Origin: Streptomyces sp. NBC_00259
Lineage (GTDB): Bacteria > Actinomycetota > Actinomycetes > Streptomycetales > Streptomycetaceae
Length of the DNA: 64,000 bases
Direction of reading: 5' to 3'
NCBI RefSeq assembly: GCF_036181745.1
Contig: NZ_CP108080.1
Location: forward strand, 1,364,001-1,428,000
Below, piece by piece: positions 32,172 to 42,070 of the stretch. Each line of letters starts with the position of its first letter. Within the stretch, counting starts at the first letter, position 1. The notes below the pieces were generated by a model, which did not search any database, had not been told where the DNA came from, and saw only the letters and a program-made list of their open reading frames with translations. The position numbers and the translations under genes were made by a program.

Positions 32172-35100
32172 CCTTCGACACCCTCCTCGTCGCCAACCGG
32201 GGCGAGATCGCCGTACGCGTCATCCGTACCGCCCGGCGCCTCGGGATCCGCACCGTCGCCGTCTTCTCCGACCCCGACCGCTCCGCTCCCCACGTCCTGC
32301 TCGCGGACGAGGCGGTGCGCCTGGGTCCCGCGCCCGCCAAGGAGTCGTACCTCGACGCCGATCTGGTGCTGAAGGCGGCGAAGGACACGGGCGCCGGCGC
32401 GATCCACCCCGGGTACGGGTTCCTGTCGGAGGACGCCGCGTTCGCCCGCCGGTGCGAGGACGCCGGCATCGTCTTCGTCGGCCCCGCTCCCGTCCAGCTG
32501 GAGCTCTTCGGCGCGAAGCACACCGCGCGCGCCGCCGCCCGTGCCGCGGGCGTGCCGCTCGCCCCCGGAACCGACCTGCTGCCGGACCTCGACACCGCCC
32601 TGGCCGCGGCCGAGCGCATCGGCTACCCCGTGATGCTCAAGGCGACCGGCGGCGGGGGCGGTATCGGCATGCGGGCCGTGCACGACCCGGCGGAGCTGGC
32701 GGACGCCTGGGAGCGTGTGCAGCGCGTCGCCCAGGCCTCTTTCTCCTCCGCCGGTGTCTTCCTGGAGCGTCTCGTGGAGCACGCCCGCCATGTGGAGGTG
32801 CAGGTCTTCGGCGACGGCCGGGGGAAGGTGGTGAGCCTCGGGGACCGCGACTGCTCGCTCCAGCGCCGCAACCAGAAGGTGGTGGAGGAGGCCCCGGCGC
32901 CCGGACTGCCGGACCGTGTCCGCGAGCGGCTGGCCCGCTCAGCCCGGGAACTGTGCGCCGGTGTCGGTTACCGGTCCGCCGGGACCGTCGAGTACGTGTA
33001 CGACGCGGCGCGCGAGGAGGCGTACTTCCTGGAGGTCAACACCCGGCTGCAGGTGGAGCATCCGGTCACCGAGGAGATCTACGGCATCGACCTCGTGGAG
33101 TGGATGCTCAGGCTCGCGCAGGGCGACACGGACGTGGTCCGGGAGCCGGGCGCCCCGCGCGGGCACGCGGTCGAGGCAAGGCTGTACGCCGAGGACCCCT
33201 CCCGCGACCACCGGCCGAGCTCCGGTCTGCTCACCCGGGTCGCGTTCCCCGAAGGCGTACGCGTGGACGCGTGGATCCGGTCCGGTACCGAGGTGACGAC
33301 GGCGTACGACCCGATGCTCGCGAAGGTCATCTCGTACGGCGACACCCGGGCCGAGGCGCTGGCCGGGCTCGACCGGGCACTCGCCGCCACCCGGGTCGAC
33401 GGGATCGAGACGAACCTGGGCGTGGTACGGGCGGCACTGGCGGATCCCGCCGTGCGCGAGGCGACGCACTCCACGGCGACGCTGGCAACCGTGGCCGACC
33501 CGACGCCACGGATCGAGGTCGTCTCCGGCGGCACACTGACCACCGTCCAGGACTGGCCCGGTCGTACGGGCTACTGGGAGGTCGGGGTCCCGCCGTGCGG
33601 GCCGATGGACGACCGGTCCTTCCGCCTGGGCAACCTGGCGCTGGGCAACACGGAGGGCGCACCCGGCCTGGAGTGCACGCTCCAGGGGCCGGTGCTGCGG
33701 TTCAGCCATGCCACGACGGTGTGTGTCACGGGCGCTCCGGCTCCGGTGACGGTGGACGGCGAACCGGTCGCGCAGTGGGAACCGTTCACCGTCCCGGCCG
33801 GTGGCACGCTCGCCGTCGGGGCCCCGGACGAGTACGGGCTGCGCACGTATCTGCTCGTCGCGGGCGGCGGGTTGGACGTACCCGACTTCCTGGGCAGCGC
33901 GGCGACGTTCACGCTGGGCCGGTTCGGCGGTCACGGCGGCCGGGCGCTGGCGACGGGCGATGTGCTCCACGGCTGCGCGAAGACGGGCGGTCCGGAGGCG
34001 GCCGGCCCGGCGACGGGCAGTTCGGAGGCAGCGGGCGGTCCGGACACGGACAGTCCGGGCACGGACGCGGCGCCGACGGAAGGGCCGGCGGCGCACCGGA
34101 CGCGCCCGGTCCCGTACGCCCAGCGCCCGGTCTTCACCCGCGCCTGGCGGATCGGCGCGGTCGAAGGACCGCATGCGGCACCGGAGTTCTTCGCCGAGGA
34201 GGACATCCGGGAGTTCTACGCGGCCGACTGGAAGGTCCACTTCAACTCCGCACGCACCGGCGTGCGGCTCGTCGGGCCGAAGCCGCGCTGGGCCCGGCCG
34301 GACGGCGGTGAGGCGGGCCTGCATCCCTCGAACATCCACGACACGCCCTACTCGGTCGGCGCCGTCGACTTCACCGGTGACATGCCGGTGCTGCTCGGCC
34401 CCGACGGACCGTCGCTCGGCGGTTTCGTCTGCCCGGCCACGGTTCCGACGGGCGAGCGCTGGAAGCTGGGCCAGCTGCGGCCCGACGACACGGTCCGGTT
34501 CCTTCCGGTGACGGTGGACGGGACACCGCGCCGGGAGATCGTGGACGGCGGGATTCTCGCGCGCCACGACGATGTCACGTACCGCCGCAGCGGGGACGAC
34601 AATCTCCTGGTCGAATTCGGCCCGATGCAGCTGGATCTGGCGCTGCGGCTGCGCGTGCACGCGCTCGCCGAGGCGCTGCGGGCCCGCCGGCTGCCCGGGG
34701 TGACCGACCTGACGCCCGGCATCCGGTCCCTCCAGATCAAGCTCGACCCGGCCGTGCTGCCGCTGGAGCGGGCCCTCGCGGACGTGCGGTGCGTCGAGCG
34801 GGACCTGCCGCCCGCGGACTCGCTCGTCGTCCCGTCCCGCACGGTTCGGCTCCCGCTGTCCTGGGACGATCCGGCCACCCGGGAGGCCATCGCCCGCTAC
34901 ATGGCGGGGGTGCGTGACGACGCGCCCTGGTGCCCGTGGAACATCGAGTTCATCCGCCGCGTCAACGGCCTGCCGTCGGTGGACGACGTCTTCCGTACGG
35001 TCTTCGGGGCCGAGTACATGGTCCTCGGTCTCGGTGACGTCTACCTCGGAGCGCCGGTCGCCACCCCGCTCGATCCGCGCCATCGTCTGGTGACGACGAA

Positions 35101-35770
35101 GTACAACCCGGCGAGGACCTGGACCGCCGAGAACTCGGTCGGGATCGGCGGGGCGTATCTGTGCGTGTACGGGATGGAGGGGCCCGGCGGCTACCAGTTC
35201 GTGGGCCGTACGACACAGGTGTGGTCGCCCTGGTCCGGTCCCAGGCCCTGGCTGCTGAGGCACTTCGACCGCATCACGTGGTACCCGGTGAGCCCCGCCG
35301 AACTCCTCGAACTGCGCGCCGACATGGCCGCCGGGCGCTTCACCCCGCGCGTCGAGGAGGGCACCTTCTCCCTCGCCGCGCACCGAGAGTTCCTGGCCGA
35401 ACACGCTGCCTCGATCGGCGAGTTCCGCAGCCGCCAGGCGGCGGCGTTCGCGGCGGAACGTGAGGCGTGGGAAGCCGCGGGTGAGTTCGCCCGCGCGGAG
35501 GCGGCCTCGTCCCCGGCCGCGCCACCCACGGAGCTCGAGGTTCCTCCGGGCGGCCAGGTGGTGGAGGCGGAGTTCGCGGCTTCGGTCTGGCAGGTGAACG
35601 TCGCCGCGGGAGACGCGGTGCGGGCCGGGCAGCCGCTGCTGGCGCTGGAGGCGATGAAGATGGAATCCCGGATCCCGGCACCACGCGACGCGACGGTCTC
35701 CCAGGTCCTCGTCGCCCCCGGGACCCAGGTCACGGCCGGCACCCCGCTGCTCGTTCTCGGTCCAGTCTGA
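32168..35770 (+). CDS. uca: Biotin-dependent urea/guanidine carboxylase
   Basis: 1200 residues. Order: biotin carboxylase (about 1-450; LLVANRGEIAVRVIRTARRL, KATGGGGGIGMRAV, EVNTRLQVEHPVTE), carboxyltransferase made of KipA-like and KipI-like AHS domains (about 465-1000; TLTTVQDWPGRTGYWEVGVP, then YNPARTWTAENSVGIGGAYL), and a C-terminal biotinyl domain with Lys1164 in EAMKMES. It carboxylates urea to allophanate or guanidine to carboxyguanidine using ATP and bicarbonate. The two DUF1989 genes before it point to guanidine. A Gly/Ala/Pro/Thr-rich insert of about 40 residues (about 610-652) interrupts the KipA-like part and is probably a surface loop. Confidence 0.93.
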   Translation: MTFDTLLVANRGEIAVRVIRTARRLGIRTVAVFSDPDRSAPHVLLADEAVRLGPAPAKESYLDADLVLKAAKDTGAGAIHPGYGFLSEDAAFARRCEDAGIVFVGPAPVQLELFGAKHTARAAARAAGVPLAPGTDLLPDLDTALAAAERIGYPVMLKATGGGGGIGMRAVHDPAELADAWERVQRVAQASFSSAGVFLERLVEHARHVEVQVFGDGRGKVVSLGDRDCSLQRRNQKVVEEAPAPGLPDRVRERLARSARELCAGVGYRSAGTVEYVYDAAREEAYFLEVNTRLQVEHPVTEEIYGIDLVEWMLRLAQGDTDVVREPGAPRGHAVEARLYAEDPSRDHRPSSGLLTRVAFPEGVRVDAWIRSGTEVTTAYDPMLAKVISYGDTRAEALAGLDRALAATRVDGIETNLGVVRAALADPAVREATHSTATLATVADPTPRIEVVSGGTLTTVQDWPGRTGYWEVGVPPCGPMDDRSFRLGNLALGNTEGAPGLECTLQGPVLRFSHATTVCVTGAPAPVTVDGEPVAQWEPFTVPAGGTLAVGAPDEYGLRTYLLVAGGGLDVPDFLGSAATFTLGRFGGHGGRALATGDVLHGCAKTGGPEAAGPATGSSEAAGGPDTDSPGTDAAPTEGPAAHRTRPVPYAQRPVFTRAWRIGAVEGPHAAPEFFAEEDIREFYAADWKVHFNSARTGVRLVGPKPRWARPDGGEAGLHPSNIHDTPYSVGAVDFTGDMPVLLGPDGPSLGGFVCPATVPTGERWKLGQLRPDDTVRFLPVTVDGTPRREIVDGGILARHDDVTYRRSGDDNLLVEFGPMQLDLALRLRVHALAEALRARRLPGVTDLTPGIRSLQIKLDPAVLPLERALADVRCVERDLPPADSLVVPSRTVRLPLSWDDPATREAIARYMAGVRDDAPWCPWNIEFIRRVNGLPSVDDVFRTVFGAEYMVLGLGDVYLGAPVATPLDPRHRLVTTKYNPARTWTAENSVGIGGAYLCVYGMEGPGGYQFVGRTTQVWSPWSGPRPWLLRHFDRITWYPVSPAELLELRADMAAGRFTPRVEEGTFSLAAHREFLAEHAASIGEFRSRQAAAFAAEREAWEAAGEFARAEAASSPAAPPTELEVPPGGQVVEAEFAASVWQVNVAAGDAVRAGQPLLALEAMKMESRIPAPRDATVSQVLVAPGTQVTAGTPLLVLGPV

Positions 35771-35950
35771 TTCCCGACGCAGATTCCCGGGCCACGACAC
35801 GATCCGGTGCGTGGGTATGCCTTCCGCAGGAGGTACGGGCGGACACACCCCACCCACCGACCCGCAGAGAACGGCACCGACCCGCGAACGGCCACAGCAC
35901 CACCGACCCGGAGACGGCCACTCGTACCGACCCACCCCCAGGAGCCCCGA

Positions 35951-37597
35951 TTGCCCCGCACGATGCCGCCCACCGCGCTCTCCCGCGTCCGCGCCGCCTA
36001 CGACCTCATCGCCCGGGCCGACCGCGCCGACGTCTGGATCACCCTGCGCCCGCAGCGCGACGCCGAGGCGGACGCCCGCGACGTCGACGCCCGGCACGCG
36101 GCCGGGGAGCGGCTGCCGCTCGCCGGTACCGTCGTCGCGGTCAAGGGGAACATCGACGTCGCCGGCCTGCCGACCACCGCGGGCTGCCCCTCGTTCGCGT
36201 ACGAGCCCGGCCACGACGCCCCCGCGGTCGCCCGGCTGAAGGCGGCGGGGTCCGTCGTCCTCGGCACCACGAACATGGACCAGTTCGCCACCGGGCTGGT
36301 CGGCACCCGCTCCCCGTACGGTGCCGTCCGCAGCGCCCTCGACCCGGAGCGTGTCGCGGGCGGTTCCAGTTCGGGCTCCGCGGTCGCCGTCGCGCTCGGC
36401 ATCGCCGACATCGCGCTCGGCACGGACACCGCGGGCTCCGGCCGTGTCCCCGCCGCGTTCAACGGCATCGTCGGGCTCAAGCCCACCCGTGGCCTCGTCG
36501 CGACGGACGGTGTCGTCCCGGCCTGCGCAAGCCTGGACTGCGTGAGCGTCTTCGCCCGTACGCTCCCGGAGGCGCGCCTCGCGCTGGGCGTACTGGCACA
36601 GGGCGGGGCACCCTCGACGCCCCGTGCGCCGGGCCCCTGGCGGATCGCGGTCCCGCCCACCGCCCAGCTCGGCGAGCTGGACGACGGCTGGGCCGAAGCG
36701 TACGAGGCGGCCGCGGCCCGGCTCGAAGCGGCAGGCGCCGAGTTGAGACCGATCGGTCTCGCACCGTTCACCGAGGCGGCCGCGATGCTGTACGAGGGCG
36801 CGTTCGTGGCCGAGCGGTACACCGCGGTGGGTTCCTTTGTCGACAAGGGGACTCCGGATCTCGATCCGACGGTCGCGGGGATCATCGGCCGCGCCCGTGG
36901 CATCCCCGCCCACCGGCTCTTCGAGGACCAGGCCCGGCTGGCCTCCCTGCGAGCCGCCGCACTCGCCGGTCTGAGGGACGCCGACGCCCTGCTGCTGCCG
37001 ACGGCCCCCGGTCATCCGACGGTCGCCGAGGTGGCCGCCGATCCCCTCGGCAGCAACGCCCGCCTGGGCCGGTTCACCAACTCCACGAATCTCTTCGGCC
37101 TGGCGGCGGTCGCCGTCCCGGCGGGCACGGTGGCGGGCCGTCCCTTCGGTGCGATGCTGGTCGGACCCGCCGGCACGGACGAGAACCTCGCCACGATCGC
37201 CGGTCTCCTCACCCCGCCCGTCCGCCTGGCGGTCGTCGGCGCGCATCTCACCGGCCAGCCGCTCAACCCGCAGTTGCTCGCCCTGGGCGCCCGGCGGGTG
37301 CGCACGACCCGTACCGCACCCGTGTACCGCCTGTACGCGCTGGACACCGACCCGGCGAAGCCCGGACTGGTGCACACCACGGACGGCTCGGGCGCGCCCG
37401 TCGAGGCGGAGGAGTGGGAGCTGCCCGCCGAGGGACTGGGGCTGCTGGCGGCGGCCCTTCCGCGGCCGATGGCACTCGGCCGGGTCGCGCTGGCCGACGG
37501 CTCGTCCGTACCCGGCTTCCTGTGCGAGCCGGACGCCCTCGACGGGGCGCGGGACATCACCGCCTACGGGGGCTGGCGGGCGTACCGCACCGGCTGA
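35951..37597 (+). CDS. atzF: Allophanate hydrolase (AtzF-type)
   Basis: 548 residues from TTG 35951, chosen because AGGAG lies 7 bases upstream; ATG 35963 would be too far from it. The amidase-signature domain has the Ser-cisSer-Lys triad Lys65 (VVAVKGNID), Ser139 (AGGSSSGS) and Ser163 (TAGSGRVPA). The C-terminal domain (about 440-548; YALDTDPAKPGL, then YGGWRAYR) is the AtzF-specific one. It splits allophanate into ammonia and CO2, completing the pathway. It begins 180 bp after the carboxylase; the gap is low-complexity and shows no terminator. Confidence 0.93.
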   Translation: MPRTMPPTALSRVRAAYDLIARADRADVWITLRPQRDAEADARDVDARHAAGERLPLAGTVVAVKGNIDVAGLPTTAGCPSFAYEPGHDAPAVARLKAAGSVVLGTTNMDQFATGLVGTRSPYGAVRSALDPERVAGGSSSGSAVAVALGIADIALGTDTAGSGRVPAAFNGIVGLKPTRGLVATDGVVPACASLDCVSVFARTLPEARLALGVLAQGGAPSTPRAPGPWRIAVPPTAQLGELDDGWAEAYEAAAARLEAAGAELRPIGLAPFTEAAAMLYEGAFVAERYTAVGSFVDKGTPDLDPTVAGIIGRARGIPAHRLFEDQARLASLRAAALAGLRDADALLLPTAPGHPTVAEVAADPLGSNARLGRFTNSTNLFGLAAVAVPAGTVAGRPFGAMLVGPAGTDENLATIAGLLTPPVRLAVVGAHLTGQPLNPQLLALGARRVRTTRTAPVYRLYALDTDPAKPGLVHTTDGSGAPVEAEEWELPAEGLGLLAAALPRPMALGRVALADGSSVPGFLCEPDALDGARDITAYGGWRAYRTG

Positions 37598-37600
37598 TGC

Positions 37601-37636
37601 GCGGTGCGCCGCCCCTCGCAGGGGGCGGCGCACCGC
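37601..37636. terminator. Bidirectional terminator between atzF and helicase gene
   Basis: A perfect 15-bp stem (37601-37615 with 37622-37636, GCGGTGCGCCGCCCC) with a 6-base loop, between two convergent genes, 3 bp after the atzF stop. Confidence 0.85.
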
Positions 37637-37657
37637 ACGTTCCGGAGAATCCCGGGA

Positions 37658-40486
37658 TCAGCCGACCGAGCTGTACGCCACCACGCCGCGCAGCAGTGCC
37701 TCGACCGCCTTGCGTGCGTTGCGGGTCACGGTCGACTGCTCCGCGGGGGCCGCGGCCGCGATCTGGCCCAGTACGTCGATGACCTGCTTGCACCAGCGCA
37801 CGAAGTCGCCGGCCGGCATCTCCGCCTCGCGCAGGACCTCGTCCAGACCCTTGCCCGAGGCCCATTCGTACGCGGCCCAGGCGAAGCCGAGGTCGGGCTC
37901 GCGCTGTCCCACGCCCTCGGCCTGGTTGATGCGGAACTCCTCCTCCAGCGCGTCCAGCCGGCCCCAGATGCGCACCATCTCGCCGAGCGCGGCCTTCGCC
38001 TTGCCCGCCGGCACCTTGGGCGCCACCGCGTCATCGGCCTGGCGCGCCTCGTACACCAACGCCGAGACGCACGCGGCCAGTTCGGCGGGGCTGAGCCCCT
38101 CCCACACCCGTTCGCGCAGGCATTCGCTCGCCAGCAGGTCCAGCTCGCCGTAGAGCCTGGCCAGCCGTCTGCCGTGCTCGGTGACCTCGTCCTCGCGGAG
38201 GTAGTCCATCTCCGTCAGCAGCGCGACGATGCGGTCGAAGGTCCGGGCGATCGTGTTCGTCCGGCCCTCGATGCGGCGCTCCAGCTGACGGGTGTCGCGC
38301 TGGAGCCGGTGGTAGCGCTCGGCCCAGCGGGCGTGGTCCTCACGCTCGTCGCAGCCGTGGCAGGGATGGGCGCGGATGTCCTTGCGGAGGCGGGCGATCT
38401 CCCGGTCGTCCGCGGCCTCGGCGCGCGGCCTGCGATGCCGGTCGGGGACGATGTGCCCGGCCTTGGTCCGCAGGGCGGACGCGAGGTCCCGGCGGGACTG
38501 CGGCGAGCGCGGATTGAAGGACTTGGGGATCCGCATCCGCTCCAGCGGCTCGACGGGGACCGGGAAGTCCATCGAGGCGAGCCGCTTGACCTGCCGCTCG
38601 GCGGTCAGCACGAGCGGGCGGGGACCGTCGTGGTACTCGTATCCGCGGTGGCTGTTGGACCGGCCGGCCGGCAGGCCCGGGTCGAGGACCAGGGCCAGCC
38701 CGGCGAACTTTCCGGTGGGGACGTGGATGACATCGCCCGGCTTGAGCTTCTCCAGCGAGTCCGCGGCGGCCGCCCGGCGCTGCGCCGCGCCCTGCTTGGC
38801 CAGTTCGGTCTCGCGGTCCTTCAGGTCCCGCCGCAACCGTGCGTACTCCTCGAAGTCGCCGAGATGGCAGGTCATGCCCTCCCGATAGCCCGAGAGCCCC
38901 TCCTCGTTGCGCTGCACCTGGCGCGAGATGCCGACGACCGACCTGTCCGCCTGGAACTGCGCGAACGACGTCTCCAGCAGCTCGCGCGAGCGGTGCCGGC
39001 CGAACTGGTGCACAAGGTTCACCGCCATGTTGTACGACGGCTTGAAGCTGGAGCGGAGCGGATACGTGCGCGTGCCGGCGAGTCCGGCGAGAGCGCCCGG
39101 GTCCATCCCGCGCTGCCACAGCACGACGGCATGGCCCTCGACGTCGATGCCGCGCCGGCCGGCGCGGCCGGTCAACTGGGTGTACTCGCCGGGGGTGATG
39201 TCGGCGTGCTGCTCGCCGTTCCACTTGACGAGCTTCTCCAGCACGACCGATCTGGCGGGCATGTTGATGCCGAGGGCCAGGGTCTCGGTGGCGAAGACGG
39301 CCTTGACGAGGCCACGGACGAAGAGCTCCTCGACAACTTCCTTGAACGTCGGGAGCATTCCCGCGTGGTGCGCGGCTATGCCCCGCTCCAGGCCCTCCAA
39401 CCACTCGTAGTAGCCGAGGACATGGAGATCCTCACCGGGGATGGAGGCGGTGCGCTGCTCGACGATCTCCCGCACCCTCTGGCGCGACTCCTCGTCGTTG
39501 AGCCGGAGGCCCGCGTACATGCACTGCTGGACGGCGGCCTGGCAGCCGGCGCGGCTGAAGATGAACGTGATGGCGGGCAGCAGCCCTTCCGCGTCCAGCC
39601 GCTCGATGACCTCGGGCCTGCCTGGGGTCCAGATGCGCCCGCGCTGTCTGCGCTCACGCTCCCGGTCGGCCTCGCGGACCATCTTGCCGCGGCGGCGTTC
39701 GCGCGGGTTGTAGGTCCGCGAGTTCTCCATCCGGGCCATGCGGACCAGGTCGGGGTTGACCTCGCGGCGGGCGGCGCCCCGGCCACCGTGGTCGGTCTCC
39801 TCCTCGAAGAGGTCGTACATCCGGCGTCCGGCGAGCACGTGCTGCCACAGGGGCACGGGCCGGGACTCGGAGACGATCACTTCGGTGTCGCCACGGACGG
39901 TGTCCAGCCAGTCACCGAACTCCTCGGCGTTGGACACGGTGGCCGAGAGGGACACCAGCGTCACGGAGTCGGGGAGGTGGATGATCACTTCCTCCCAGAC
40001 GGCGCCCCGGAAGCGGTCCGAGAGGTAGTGCACCTCGTCCATGACCACATAGCCGAGGCCGCGCAGCGACTGGGAGCCCGCGTACAGCATGTTGCGCAGG
40101 ACCTCGGTGGTCATGACGACCACGGGGGCTTCGGAGTTGACGCTGTTGTCCCCGGTGAGCAGGCCGACCTTCTCGTGGCCGTACCGCTTCACCAGGTCCG
40201 AGTACTTCTGGTTGGACAGCGCCTTGATGGGCGTCGTGTAGAAACACTTGCGTCCCTGGGCCAGTGCGAGATGCACGGCGAACTCGCCCACGATGGTCTT
40301 GCCGGAGCCCGTGGGGGCCGCGACGAGCACGCCCTTCCCGGCCTCCAGGGCCTCGCAGGCCTCGATCTGGAAGGGGTCCAGACCGAACTCGTACAGGTCG
40401 CGGAAGGGAGCGAGCGCGGTGGCCTGCTCGGCGGCGCGGATCCGCGCAGCGGCGTATCGCTCGGCTGGTGAGAGGTCCTCTGTCAT
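37658..40486 (-). CDS. Ski2/Mtr4-like DEVH-box helicase (HelY family)
   Basis: 942 residues. RecA-like domain 1 with Walker A (APTGSGKT, 57-64) and DEVH box (150-153), domain 2 with FATETLALGINMPARSVV and QLTGRAGRRGID, then a long winged-helix and helical region with four Cys in HPCHGCDEREDH-type context. It is related to Mtr4/Ski2 RNA helicases and to mycobacterial HelY; an RNA processing role is likely. In actinobacteria it lies next to tatAC and pafBC, as here. Length is normal. Confidence 0.92.
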   Translation of the reverse strand: MTEDLSPAERYAAARIRAAEQATALAPFRDLYEFGLDPFQIEACEALEAGKGVLVAAPTGSGKTIVGEFAVHLALAQGRKCFYTTPIKALSNQKYSDLVKRYGHEKVGLLTGDNSVNSEAPVVVMTTEVLRNMLYAGSQSLRGLGYVVMDEVHYLSDRFRGAVWEEVIIHLPDSVTLVSLSATVSNAEEFGDWLDTVRGDTEVIVSESRPVPLWQHVLAGRRMYDLFEEETDHGGRGAARREVNPDLVRMARMENSRTYNPRERRRGKMVREADRERERRQRGRIWTPGRPEVIERLDAEGLLPAITFIFSRAGCQAAVQQCMYAGLRLNDEESRQRVREIVEQRTASIPGEDLHVLGYYEWLEGLERGIAAHHAGMLPTFKEVVEELFVRGLVKAVFATETLALGINMPARSVVLEKLVKWNGEQHADITPGEYTQLTGRAGRRGIDVEGHAVVLWQRGMDPGALAGLAGTRTYPLRSSFKPSYNMAVNLVHQFGRHRSRELLETSFAQFQADRSVVGISRQVQRNEEGLSGYREGMTCHLGDFEEYARLRRDLKDRETELAKQGAAQRRAAAADSLEKLKPGDVIHVPTGKFAGLALVLDPGLPAGRSNSHRGYEYHDGPRPLVLTAERQVKRLASMDFPVPVEPLERMRIPKSFNPRSPQSRRDLASALRTKAGHIVPDRHRRPRAEAADDREIARLRKDIRAHPCHGCDEREDHARWAERYHRLQRDTRQLERRIEGRTNTIARTFDRIVALLTEMDYLREDEVTEHGRRLARLYGELDLLASECLRERVWEGLSPAELAACVSALVYEARQADDAVAPKVPAGKAKAALGEMVRIWGRLDALEEEFRINQAEGVGQREPDLGFAWAAYEWASGKGLDEVLREAEMPAGDFVRWCKQVIDVLGQIAAAAPAEQSTVTRNARKAVEALLRGVVAYSSVG

Positions 40487-40542
40487 CTTGTTGTCGAGCC
40501 TACCCGTCGCCTCCGACAGTGGGCTCGATCTTTAAAGCAGCG

Positions 40543-40570
40543 AGGGTGCCCGGCTCCTGCCGGGCACCCT
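40543..40570 (-). terminator. Terminator after tatC
   Basis: Perfect 12-bp stem AGGGTGCCCGGC (40543-40554) with GCCGGGCACCCT (40559-40570), 4-base loop, 24 bp beyond the tatC stop. Confidence 0.85.
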
Positions 40571-40593
40571 CCGTGCGTTCTCCGCCGGGGAGA

Positions 40594-41508
40594 TCACGTG
40601 ACGTCGTCGTATCCGTTCACACGGTCACGCTCGGGGCTCGACTGCTCGGGCAGCGCGAGGGCCGCCGAGACCGGCTCGGGCCTCAGGTCGACCTCGGACG
40701 CCTCGTCGTCGGCCAGGCCCCGGTCCGGGTTGCTGCGCCGTCGCCGCATGTCGTTGACGAGCGAGAAGCCCACGGCCATGAAGTAGAGGACGGTGATCGG
40801 CCCGGCGAGCGCGATCATGCCGACGGGGTCCGTCGTCGGTGTGATCACGGCGCCGAAGACGAAGACGCCCATGATGACGGCGCGCCACCACCCGAGCATG
40901 CGCCGGCCGGTCAGCACGCCGGTGAGATTGAGCATCACCAGCACCAGGGGCAGCTCGAAGGCGAGCCCGAAGACGATCACCATCCGCAGGGTGAAGTCGA
41001 GGACGTCGTTGAGCGCGAGGATGTTCGCCGAACCTCCCGGCGTGAGGCTGATGAGCACCTGCACGCTGATGGGGAGGATGCGGTAGGCGAGGTACGCACC
41101 CGCGGTGAAGAGGGGTACCGCCGCGCCGACGAAGGCGTAGGTGTACTTCTTCTCGTTCCTGTGCAGGCCCGGCGCCACGAAGGCCCAGAGCTGGTACAGC
41201 CAGACCGGGCTCGCGACGACGAGACCCGCGGTGAGGCTCAGCTGGATCGTCGTGCTGAACGGCGCAATCAGCGTGTTGAAGGAGACGATCGCGCAGTTGC
41301 CGCCGTCGCTGGTGACGCCCGGCTCGCACTTGGGCACGGACTGCGTCAGGAACTGCATCAGGTCTTCGCTGTACACGAGGGCCACGATCGTGACCGCCAC
41401 GATGGCGAGCAGACCCTTCGCGAGCCGGTTCCTCAGCTCACGCAGATGTTCCCCGAGCGGCATCCGCCCCTCGGGGTCCTTCTCCTCTTTGCGGGCAGAC
41501 TTGAGCAA
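40594..41508 (-). CDS. tatC: Sec-independent translocase protein TatC
   Basis: 304 residues with six transmembrane helices. Typical N-terminus (GRMPLGEHLRELRNRLAKGL), then FVAPGLHRNEKKYTYAFVG and FGLAFELPLVLVMLNLTGVL with the functional Glu. TatC recognises twin-arginine signal peptides. The C-terminal tail (about 265-304) is hydrophilic and longer than in E. coli, as usual in Streptomyces. It is the second gene after tatA (59 bp). Confidence 0.97.
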   Translation of the reverse strand: MLKSARKEEKDPEGRMPLGEHLRELRNRLAKGLLAIVAVTIVALVYSEDLMQFLTQSVPKCEPGVTSDGGNCAIVSFNTLIAPFSTTIQLSLTAGLVVASPVWLYQLWAFVAPGLHRNEKKYTYAFVGAAVPLFTAGAYLAYRILPISVQVLISLTPGGSANILALNDVLDFTLRMVIVFGLAFELPLVLVMLNLTGVLTGRRMLGWWRAVIMGVFVFGAVITPTTDPVGMIALAGPITVLYFMAVGFSLVNDMRRRRSNPDRGLADDEASEVDLRPEPVSAALALPEQSSPERDRVNGYDDVT

Positions 41509-41567
41509 CCCACGTCCTCATCTCGTGCGGCAGGCCGCCGACCAGCGGCGGCCGCGGCGGACCTGGG

Positions 41568-41861
41568 TCAGCGCTTGGTGGTGTCCGTCGGCTCGGTCAC
41601 GGGACGCGAGCTGGTCACATCGCCGGGCGCGGCCTGGATCGTGCGGGGCGCGGACGTGGTCTGGTCCTGGGCGGAGCCGGGCACCGGCGGGTCGGCCGGG
41701 GCGCTCTTCTGGTCGTCCGACTTCATCGCCTTGGCCTCGCTCTTGAGGATCCGCGCGGACTTGCCCAGGGAACGGGCCATGTCGGGGAGCTTCTTGGCGC
41801 CGAAGAGCAGGATGATGACGACGAGGATGAGAATGATCTCGGTGGGGCCGAGCCTACCCAT
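41568..41861 (-). CDS. tatA: Twin-arginine translocase subunit TatA
   Basis: 97 residues: one N-terminal transmembrane helix (IILILVVIILLFGAKKLPDM), the hinge FGAKKLP, an amphipathic helix (ARSLGKSARILKSEAKAM), and a disordered acidic/Thr-rich tail. TatA oligomers form the translocation pore with TatC encoded downstream. TatB is not in the window; Streptomyces tatB usually lies elsewhere. Confidence 0.96.
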   Translation of the reverse strand: MGRLGPTEIILILVVIILLFGAKKLPDMARSLGKSARILKSEAKAMKSDDQKSAPADPPVPGSAQDQTTSAPRTIQAAPGDVTSSRPVTEPTDTTKR

Positions 41862-42070
41862 AGCTGTTTACCTTCTTCACCGAGGCGACAGTAAGTGCAT
41901 CAGCCCGGTCGTCGGGCATACGTCCGACCACCGCGCTGTAAGCGATCGTAACCCGCAGCGGTGAACGCAGGGCAATGCCCGTGCAGATTCGCCATTGCAG
42001 CCCGCGGCCCGGCTGCCGGAACGATTCGTGCAGCGTACCGCCCCTTGCGCCGCCGGTGGAGACCGCGCGA

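Noticed and set aside
32939..37633. Open frame of more than 1500 codons antisense to the carboxylase and allophanate hydrolase
   Set aside because: It is the complement of two well-supported enzymes. The product is Arg/Gly/Pro-rich with no recognisable domain; high third-position G+C in the real genes suppresses stops on the other strand.
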